Below are positions 58,146 through 64,000 of a stretch of 64,000 nt of DNA, piece after piece. A program made the translations under genes and the position numbers. The first letter of the stretch is position 1, and each line of letters opens with the position of its first letter. A model generated the notes under the pieces. The model did not search any database. It had not been told where the DNA came from and saw only the letters and a program-made list of their open reading frames with translations. The DNA is from Facklamia lactis (GTDB lineage: Bacteria; Bacillota; Bacilli; Lactobacillales; Aerococcaceae): contig NZ_JACBXQ010000007.1 of NCBI RefSeq assembly GCF_015863205.1, positions 1 through 64,000 on the forward strand, in the 5' to 3' direction.

Positions 58146-59288
58146 ATGAAGGAAGAAATTAAACGCTCTGTTTCAGCTATTCAACCAAAACTCCTTGCTG
58201 CTATCAAAGAACTGGTAGCGATCGAAAGTGTGAGGGGACACAGTACACCAGGAGCTCCCTTCGGTGAAGGTCCCAAGCAGGCGCTATTAAAAGCTCTGGA
58301 GCTCTCTGAACAACTAGGTTTTGAGACAGTTAATCATGATAATATCATTGGTTATGCCCAGTATGGTGAACAAAAGACTTCCGAATATTATGGGATATTT
58401 GGCCATGTGGATGTGGTCGCCGCAGGCGAAGGTTGGTTCTCTCCTCCTTATGAGGCGACGATCAGAGATCATCGACTATTTGGAAGAGGCGTGCTAGATA
58501 ATAAGGGGCCGATTCTAGCCAATCTCTATTCCTTATACCTCTTAAAAGAATTGAAAGTTCAATTTCCGATGCCGGTTAGAATAGTATTTGGAACTAATGA
58601 GGAAAGTGGTTTTGCCTGCGTGAAGCATTATTTAACCAAAGAAAAGCCGCCTGTATTTGGGTGGACACCAGACTGCAAGTGGCCGGTGGTTTATGGTGAA
58701 TGCGGTCGTTTGAGAGTCGAAGTGGTCGCCGATGAGAGCAAAGACGAAGACTTATTCAATTGGATCAATGCCTATTGTTTTTCTTCGATTAGTAACGGTA
58801 AAAGTTTAGGCATTGATTTCAAAGATCAGGATTTTGGTGCTGTAAAAATCCGTGGCTATCAATTGAAGAAGGAAGCAGGACAGGTTAAATTTGGCTTTAG
58901 CATTGTCTATCCGCAAGCATGTACGAGTGACGAAATCGTCGCTCAGATCCAGGAGACCCTTACTGCTTCATTGCAACTTAAGCTTCTAAGCAATTGGGAT
59001 CCTGTACGATCCTCAGCCCCAAGCACATATATCGATCGTATACAGGACACTTTTAATCAAGTGACTCAATTAAATTTATCACCGGTTACCACTACTGGTG
59101 GTACGTATGCTAAAATAATTCCAAACATTGTTGCTTATGGACCGAGTTACCCAGGACAGAAAGATATTGCGCATTTGCCGAATGAATGGATTGATTTACA
59201 GGATTTAGAGATGAATACCTTGATCTATGCTCAGGCCTTGTATCAACTATCGACAGCCAGTAATAAAGGAGAGAGTAAGAATGGTTAA
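58146..59288 (+). CDS. M20 family peptidase (Sapep/dipeptidase-like)
   Basis: A 380-residue zinc peptidase. GIFGHVDVVAAGEGW with the first His ligand, GRGVLDNKGP with the bridging Asp and FGTNEESGFACV with the catalytic Glu pair resemble PepV/Sapep dipeptidases. The C-terminal TTTGGTYAKIIPNIVAYG and the HLPNEWIDLQD ligand segment are present. Within this operon it could release amino acids from an asparagine-containing peptide. It starts 2 bases after the glycosylasparaginase and overlaps the next gene by 8 bases. Confidence 0.85.
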   Translation: MKEEIKRSVSAIQPKLLAAIKELVAIESVRGHSTPGAPFGEGPKQALLKALELSEQLGFETVNHDNIIGYAQYGEQKTSEYYGIFGHVDVVAAGEGWFSPPYEATIRDHRLFGRGVLDNKGPILANLYSLYLLKELKVQFPMPVRIVFGTNEESGFACVKHYLTKEKPPVFGWTPDCKWPVVYGECGRLRVEVVADESKDEDLFNWINAYCFSSISNGKSLGIDFKDQDFGAVKIRGYQLKKEAGQVKFGFSIVYPQACTSDEIVAQIQETLTASLQLKLLSNWDPVRSSAPSTYIDRIQDTFNQVTQLNLSPVTTTGGTYAKIIPNIVAYGPSYPGQKDIAHLPNEWIDLQDLEMNTLIYAQALYQLSTASNKGESKNG

Positions 59289-60177
59289 ACGACTATTGGA
59301 TTGTAATGCTTCAGATTTTGCCGGATTTAGTAAAGAAGAGCTCTTGGAGTCCATTAAGGCCGCTGAAGGAAGAACGGTTTGTTCGGAGATGGTAGCCGAG
59401 CGTCCTTCGGTGGGGGGCAACTTGACGAATGCAGAAGTCGCTAAAGCCTTTGGGGCCGATTTAATGTTGTTAAATGGCTTCGATGTGTTAAAGCCAGTTG
59501 TGTATGGAGTTGACCGTGATAAAGAAACCATTCAAGAGTTGAAACGGCTCGTTGGTAGACCGATTGGTTGTAACTTAGAACCGGTTGATTTGGATTCAAG
59601 AATGCTAGAAGAACGGATTGAAATTCCCAAAGGCCGAATTACGAGTGAAGAAACCTTTAGAGCGGCCAATGAATTGGGCATTGATTTTATCTGTTTAACC
59701 GGAAATCCGGGTACAGGAGTTTCCAATCAAGAGATCTATGAACAAATTAAATTGGCTAAGCAAATTTATCAAGGAATCATTATTGCCGGTAAAATGCATG
59801 GAGCCGGAACAGCGGAGCCTGTCTTGACGGTTGAAGTGGCCAAACAATTTATTGAAGCAGGAGCCGATATCCTTTTAACCCCAGCTGTTGGAACGATTCC
59901 AGGTTTTAATCTGCAAATGTTAACCGAGATCGTGGAGTATGCTCATCAGGCGAAGGGGATGGTTATGACGGCAATCGGAACGAGTCAAGAAACGTCCAGT
60001 CCACATGTAGTCGAAGATATGGCGATTCAGAATAAGATTGCGGGGGTTGATATTCAGCATATTGGGGATGCCGGTTATGGTGGGCTCGCCAATGTGGATA
60101 ATATCTATACCTTATCCGCTGCCATTCGAGGTCATCGCCATACTATAAATCGAATCGCGAGTTCCGTGGTACGCTAG
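59281..60177 (+). CDS. DUF7916-like TIM-barrel protein (BtpA/phosphoenolpyruvate mutase-related)
   Basis: A 298-residue protein often annotated as a haloacid dehalogenase-like or PEP phosphonomutase-like protein. RTVCSEMVAERPSVGGNLTN, GADLMLLNGFD, RPIGCNLEPVD, FICLTGNPGTGVSN, AGADILLTPAVGTIPGF and HIGDAGYGG define a conserved TIM-barrel family found in PTS operons of Firmicutes. The reaction is unknown, but its position after glycosylasparaginase suggests a step in handling the freed sugar phosphate. ATG at 59281 overlaps the peptidase gene. Confidence 0.72.
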   Translation: MVKRLLDCNASDFAGFSKEELLESIKAAEGRTVCSEMVAERPSVGGNLTNAEVAKAFGADLMLLNGFDVLKPVVYGVDRDKETIQELKRLVGRPIGCNLEPVDLDSRMLEERIEIPKGRITSEETFRAANELGIDFICLTGNPGTGVSNQEIYEQIKLAKQIYQGIIIAGKMHGAGTAEPVLTVEVAKQFIEAGADILLTPAVGTIPGFNLQMLTEIVEYAHQAKGMVMTAIGTSQETSSPHVVEDMAIQNKIAGVDIQHIGDAGYGGLANVDNIYTLSAAIRGHRHTINRIASSVVR

Positions 60178-60191
60178 AAAGTAGGGTGGAA

Positions 60192-60950
60192 ATGAAAAAC
60201 AACTTATTAATTGAAGTGTGTGCCGGTTCCTTGAAGGATTGCTTGATTGCGCAAGAGCAGGGGGCAGATCGAATTGAATTGAACTCTGGTTTATTCTTAG
60301 GTGGCCTAACACCAAGCCTTGGCACCTTAATAGCGGTTAAGCAAGAGGTTGAAATCCCGATTATTTGTATGGTCAGACCTCGAGGTGGAGGCTTTCATTA
60401 TCATGATGAAGATTTAGCGGTGATCTTTAAGGATGCGGAATTACTTTTAGAGAATGGGGCAGATGGGATTGCCTTTGGTTTCTTAACGGCTGACGGACAG
60501 ATTGATCAAGATTTAACTGAACGAATGATTCAGCTCTGTCATTCATATGGTAAAGAAGCGGTTTTTCACCGGGCACTGGATTGTAGTCAAGATTATCAAT
60601 CATCCTTAGAAACTTTGATTCGTTTGCACTGTGACCGTGTCTTAACGAGTGGTGGCTATGCGAAAGTAAGCGAGGGAATCCCTGAGATTGCGGAATACCA
60701 TCAACGTTATGGTGATCAAATCGAATTCTGCTTAGGTTCAGGGATTACGGATGAGAACATAGAAGAAATAGCGGAAAAGACGGGGGTCCCCCAACTACAT
60801 GGCTCTTTTAAAAAATGGGAACAAGACCCCACAACTTCTAGTCATACTATTTCTTTCGCTTATTCTCAGCAAGGCGATTATGATGAGGTGGACCCTGAAC
60901 GCTTAGCCCGAGCGGTTGCCAAAGCCCATCGGATGTCCGATCAACATTAA
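60192..60950 (+). CDS. cutC: CutC family protein
   Basis: A 252-residue TIM-barrel protein of the CutC family, historically linked to copper handling though its enzymatic role is unsettled. LIEVCAGSLKDCLIAQEQGA, DRIELNSGLFLGGLTPS, CMVRPRGGGFHYHDEDL and FHRALDCSQDYQSSLETLI are near-universal. ATG at 60192 is 5 bases after AGGG; GTG at 60186 overlaps it. It is the last gene of the PTS operon, and this neighbourhood (PTS, amidohydrolases) argues for a role in sugar metabolism more than copper. Confidence 0.9.
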   Translation: MKNNLLIEVCAGSLKDCLIAQEQGADRIELNSGLFLGGLTPSLGTLIAVKQEVEIPIICMVRPRGGGFHYHDEDLAVIFKDAELLLENGADGIAFGFLTADGQIDQDLTERMIQLCHSYGKEAVFHRALDCSQDYQSSLETLIRLHCDRVLTSGGYAKVSEGIPEIAEYHQRYGDQIEFCLGSGITDENIEEIAEKTGVPQLHGSFKKWEQDPTTSSHTISFAYSQQGDYDEVDPERLARAVAKAHRMSDQH

Positions 60951-61055
60951 GTTGAAATTGAATCTTTTTATTTGTGGAAGCTAGGACATAAGCTATTTGT
61001 TTTTGAAAAAACGATCAATCCTCCGAATATTTACCTCGCAAGAGACGCCCTACAA

Positions 61056-61095
61056 AAAGAGTTGGCCCGTTCTTCAACTGGCTAATTCTTTTTTT
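61056..61095 (+). terminator. Terminator of the glycosylasparaginase operon
   Basis: AAAGAGTTGGCC (61056-61067) pairs with GGCTAATTCTTT (61080-61091) through 10 Watson-Crick and 2 G-U pairs, followed by T. Confidence 0.88.
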
Positions 61096-61308
61096 CGTTT
61101 TAAATCTACTAGGCATTGCCTAAGCAAGCTATGAGGTCTTCTTTCGTTTTGTAAGTGTGAAAATGCGATGAACGTTAAAAAAATAATGCCTATTTTCTCA
61201 GTGTTCATTCCCATTGATTGAAATGATGAAGGAAATCGTTCATTTATACCACAGCCTTTTATTATATAATAGGAGTAGCTTTACGATCAAAAGTGAAAGG
61301 AGTTAGTG

Positions 61309-61800
61309 ATGGAACTGAGACCCCTAAAGAAAGAAGAGTACGATCAATTACGGAAATTCTTATACTATGCCATTTATGTCCCACCTGGACAAGAAGCTCC
61401 TGATCACTCCATTATTGAACAACAAGTATTAAACAAATACCATGAAGCATTTGGTCAAGCTCGTGATGAATCATTAGCCGCAATCGTTAATGAAGAAATC
61501 GTTGGCTTGGTCTGGTGCCGTCAATTCAGGAAAGAACAGGAAAGCTATGGCTATTATCGCGATGATTTTGTCGAGCTTAATATCTCGGTCTTACCTGACT
61601 ATAGAGGAGCAGGTATCGGAACTAGCCTTTTGAAGAAAATGATTGCGGAAGTTCGTTCTAAAGGAATAAAGGGCATTTCATTGAGTGTAACGAATGGCAA
61701 TCCTGCTCAAAAGCTCTATCAATCACTCGGATTTAAGGTCATTGAGACGCGGACTGAGGATTCGTTGATGGCCCTTTGTTTTGAAGAGACAAATGCCTAA
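61309..61800 (+). CDS. GNAT family N-acetyltransferase
   Basis: A 163-residue GNAT enzyme. FVELNISVLPDYRGAGIGTS (R/QxxGxG acetyl-CoA loop) and NGNPAQKLYQSLGFKVIETR are typical. The N-terminal ELRPLKKEEYDQLRKFLYYA and IYVPPGQEAP segments are seen in a subgroup of Firmicute acetyltransferases. ATG at 61309 is 6 bases after GGAG. TATAAT at 61265-61270 probably belongs to its promoter. Substrate unknown. Confidence 0.85.
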   Translation: MELRPLKKEEYDQLRKFLYYAIYVPPGQEAPDHSIIEQQVLNKYHEAFGQARDESLAAIVNEEIVGLVWCRQFRKEQESYGYYRDDFVELNISVLPDYRGAGIGTSLLKKMIAEVRSKGIKGISLSVTNGNPAQKLYQSLGFKVIETRTEDSLMALCFEETNA

Positions 61801-61861
61801 AACCATCTCTCATAATAGTTGATAAGCTAAGGGATAATAGGAGTGAGTTAAACTCATTTAA

Positions 61862-62245
61862 AATAAAGTATGGTCAGATCGTCTCATAGCGGCAACCGCG
61901 AATGAGTATGGTCATTTATTAGCGATGGTATCGACTAATCAATTTCCACCAGTAGCGAACCAGACCCTTCGCGATTTGCTTGAGTGGCCGATGGAAATCA
62001 ATGAAGGAAATCGTGAACGCTTCGCCCATCTCGGTTCAAAAGGTGGGTCAACTGGATTTATTCTGAATGATGCCCTGTATGCGGAAAATCATCAGGGAGA
62101 TAGAATTGAAATGGTTCTTCTGACCGATGATCTCAGCCTTGGGAAACAGATGTTTCTGAGTCATCATTTAAATTCCTTCGAGTCAAAATTACTTGGCAGC
62201 GAAGACTTCCGTCGAGAAGTTAAAGAGGCTCTTTCGGACTCATAA
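61862..62245 (+). pseudogene. C-terminal fragment of a serine beta-lactamase-like protein
   Basis: An open frame of about 127 codons, beginning after a stop at 61859 without a start, encodes the C-terminal half of a class A beta-lactamase/penicillin-binding-like protein. HLGSKGGSTGFILNDALYA contains the KGG box with Lys-Gly-Gly, and MVLLTDDLSLG follows. The N-terminal SxxK half is absent in the upstream DNA. An ATG at 61925 could start translation of the last 106 residues, but a functional protein is unlikely. Confidence 0.65.
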
Positions 62246-62353
62246 AAGGAAGGAAAGTTATTGAGAATCTTTTCTCTATAAGTGAGGGCTTTTTAATTAA
62301 CAGGTGGGTAAGTAGAGAAAAGCTAAGACCAGATGAAGTTAATCGAAAAAGAT

Positions 62354-62386
62354 AGAGGGCAACTTTTAAGTTGCCCTCTTGTTTTT
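62354..62386 (+). terminator. Intrinsic terminator
   Basis: AGAGGGCAACTT and AAGTTGCCCTCT are perfect 12-base arms followed by TGTTTTT. Confidence 0.92.
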
Positions 62387-62747
62387 ATTATCAATATTTT
62401 GAGACATAATTGGTTAGTTTAGGAGTTCTGGTCATCTAATCAATGGAGCGCTGAGAATAGATGTCTTTCTGCAAGAGTTGGAACATATTGTTTTTGATAT
62501 GTTTGGCTTTCAATTTTTTATTTTGATATCCTAATAAACAATTGAATGTTCAAATGAGATTTAGAATTTATGATATGGATAAATGATGATGATTCGTGAC
62601 TAGTTGTATTCAGAGGAATTTGTCTATAAGAACTTTGAAAGGTCATCCTGTCTTTTCTATCAGTGGCTGACTTAATTAGATGGTTTGTGTGTAAGAGTAT
62701 GAATTATATATAAAAGGTTTTAAATATCTTATTAGTGAGGATTTTAT
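62387..62747. other. Noncoding stretch before the Rgg-like genes
   Basis: I see no gene in these 361 bases. A short peptide gene of the type that signals to Rgg regulators was looked for on both strands and not found with a good ribosome binding site. A GTGAGGA ribosome binding site precedes the next gene. Confidence 0.45.
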
Positions 62748-63602
62748 ATGGAATTAGGACCAATTATTGAGCATATACGCCAACAAAAAAATTTGAAAAT
62801 TAATGATCTTATTGAAGGAATTATTTCTAGAACTACTTATTACCGTTTTGTGAATAATCAGTCGCGCATTTCGACTATTACTTTTATGCAAATCATTAAT
62901 CGAATGAATTTACATCTCGATGATTTGCTGGACTACATTACTCCTGATATTGATTTGGAGAAGGTTGAAGATTCTTTTTTTGTGATTACTTATGGCACTT
63001 CCTGTCTAAAGGCTTATAGTGTGGAAGAGTTACAAAATGAAAGAAAGCGTTTTATCAATATGGCGAATTCAGATCCATATTATCTTCATATTAGGTGGTT
63101 AATTACCTTTAGATTGATTGAGATGGGACAAGAAGAGCTTTCGGAAGAGACCTTCATAGAAATCAAAGCTTATCTAAACAATACGCCAGAGTGGTATTTT
63201 TATGAGTTTTATTTGGTTAAAAATATTATCAAATATCTTGATTTATCCTTTCTGTTGTCTACATATGAGAGGGTTAAAAAGTATTTAAAGATTTATCAAT
63301 TTGATGTTAAGTTTTTTTGCTTGTTTGATTTGATCGCTGAAATTTATTTTTTCTGTATTTGTCGTGGCTATCCAATCAATCTTGAGGAGTTTGAGGTTCT
63401 GATTAATGAACAGACTCGTACTTATACACTCCTTAAATACAGAATATTGTTAAAGTTCTATCGCATCCTTTCCTCTATAGACGACATTAAAACAAAAGGC
63501 GCGACGATACAGTTACAAATTGAGGACTGTTATTTTCTAGGATTAGAAACATTAGGGGATGAAATGAAGAAGAAATTTGCTGAGTATTGCCAGTTTCAAT
63601 AG
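62748..63602 (+). CDS. Rgg/MutR-like transcriptional regulator
   Basis: A 284-residue regulator with an N-terminal XRE-type helix-turn-helix (about 1-65, GPIIEHIRQQKNLKINDLIE and ISRTTYYRFVNNQSRISTIT) and an alpha-helical C-terminal domain of TPR-like helices (about 95-284). This is the layout of Rgg/GadR/MutR regulators, which often bind a secreted peptide signal. ATG at 62748 has GTGAGGA upstream. A second member begins 16 bases after its stop, so the pair is in tandem. Targets are not visible in the window. Confidence 0.72.
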   Translation: MELGPIIEHIRQQKNLKINDLIEGIISRTTYYRFVNNQSRISTITFMQIINRMNLHLDDLLDYITPDIDLEKVEDSFFVITYGTSCLKAYSVEELQNERKRFINMANSDPYYLHIRWLITFRLIEMGQEELSEETFIEIKAYLNNTPEWYFYEFYLVKNIIKYLDLSFLLSTYERVKKYLKIYQFDVKFFCLFDLIAEIYFFCICRGYPINLEEFEVLINEQTRTYTLLKYRILLKFYRILSSIDDIKTKGATIQLQIEDCYFLGLETLGDEMKKKFAEYCQFQ

Positions 63603-63617
63603 AGTTTGGAGGATTAT

Positions 63618-64000
63618 ATGTTAGGAGAAGTTATTGATGAAATCCGCTGTAAAAAGGGCTTAACTATTAAAGAGATGTTAGGTTCTAAGCTTTCACGTTC
63701 TGCTTATGATGCTTTCCGAAGTGACTCAATGAACTTAAGGGTAGAGCACTTCATGTGTTTATTGAATCGTTTACATGTCATTCCGATCGAGGTGATACTT
63801 TTATCAAAAGAATTATCTAAATTATCTTTTTTTTTAAATAGGGGTGAAAAGCTTGTATCGTATTATAATAAGCAAGATAAAGAAGCGCTACTCGCTGAGC
63901 GGGCTTTCCTTAAAGAAGCAAATCTAGATAGTAAATTTGTTCAACATATGTTCTGGGCCCTTGATTTTTTTATTGCAGATCTTGAGAAACAAACGATTCC
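63618..64000 (+). CDS. Second Rgg/MutR-like regulator, N-terminal part
   Basis: The first 127 codons of a second regulator with the same order as the gene before it: GEVIDEIRCKKGLTIKEMLG, SKLSRSAYDAFRSDSMNLRV and LCLLNRLHVIPIEVIL-like helix. The frame runs off the window end. GGAGG lies 6 bases before ATG at 63618. Tandem Rgg-like genes may be paralogues from duplication or two separate peptide sensors. Confidence 0.75.
   Translation, partial: MLGEVIDEIRCKKGLTIKEMLGSKLSRSAYDAFRSDSMNLRVEHFMCLLNRLHVIPIEVILLSKELSKLSFFLNRGEKLVSYYNKQDKEALLAERAFLKEANLDSKFVQHMFWALDFFIADLEKQTI

Noticed and set aside
62387-62747. Short signalling-peptide gene for the Rgg-like regulators
   Set aside because: No short frame with a good ribosome binding site and hydrophobic C-terminus was seen on either strand.

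Overview
The window looks like chromosome from a low-GC Gram-positive bacterium of the order Lactobacillales, most likely Aerococcaceae or a near relative. The grounds are AT-rich DNA, strong AGGAGG-type ribosome binding sites, intrinsic hairpin-plus-T terminators, many PTS and PRD/BglG genes, a lactococcal-type PurBox before an xpt operon, and tandem Rgg-like regulators. No rRNA, tRNA or CRISPR array was seen. Family names come from reading the proteins, without a database search.

Layout. 1-0.3 kb: the end of an IS3-type element. 0.45-6.75 kb: a SorC-type regulator divergent from a sugar or polyol operon (class II aldolase, archaeal-type triosephosphate isomerase, YjbQ protein) and a galactitol-family PTS, with a second promoter and antiterminator-controlled attenuator between its halves. 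6.8-9.1 kb: pdxS (without pdxT) divergent from its MocR-type regulator pdxR. 9.2-11 kb: a secreted DUF4767-like protein and a MazEF-type pair. 11.4-16.9 kb: an amidohydrolase/DUF5058 transporter/PucR cluster. 17-19.2 kb: a dicarboxylate symporter and an RmlD-like reductase. 19.5-25.3 kb: a 44-residue orphan, a double-GNAT protein and a seven-gene Mrp-like antiporter operon lacking mnhA. 25.3-48.5 kb is an accessory region: an ABC-F protein behind a leader-peptide attenuator, several acetyltransferases (two behind one duplicated leader), VOC, GrpB, HD-domain, nucleotidyltransferase and methyltransferase genes, the xanthine permease/xpt operon, a restriction-like helicase next to a PD-(D/E)XK-like protein, and several gene relics. 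48.5-51.8 kb: a frameshifted UvrA-like ATPase divergent from a double MerR regulator. 52-61 kb: a second DUF4767-like protein, then a PRD regulator and a lactose-family PTS operon with glycosylasparaginase, M20 peptidase, a DUF7916-like TIM-barrel protein and CutC, which looks like a pathway for sugar-linked amino acids. 61.3-64 kb: a GNAT gene, a beta-lactamase-like fragment and two Rgg-like regulators.

The most unusual signals are regulatory and architectural. A near-identical leader encoding the same 21-residue peptide precedes two unrelated acetyltransferases, with homology stopping at the start codons. Part of it recurs before the ABC-F gene. Two structured intergenic elements share an identical 21-nt core. 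Two genes are broken by one extra base in a homopolymer (T8 and G7). The PRD regulator has only ATT as a well-placed start. Decayed copies of gene 3' ends lie on the far side of inserted or duplicated segments.
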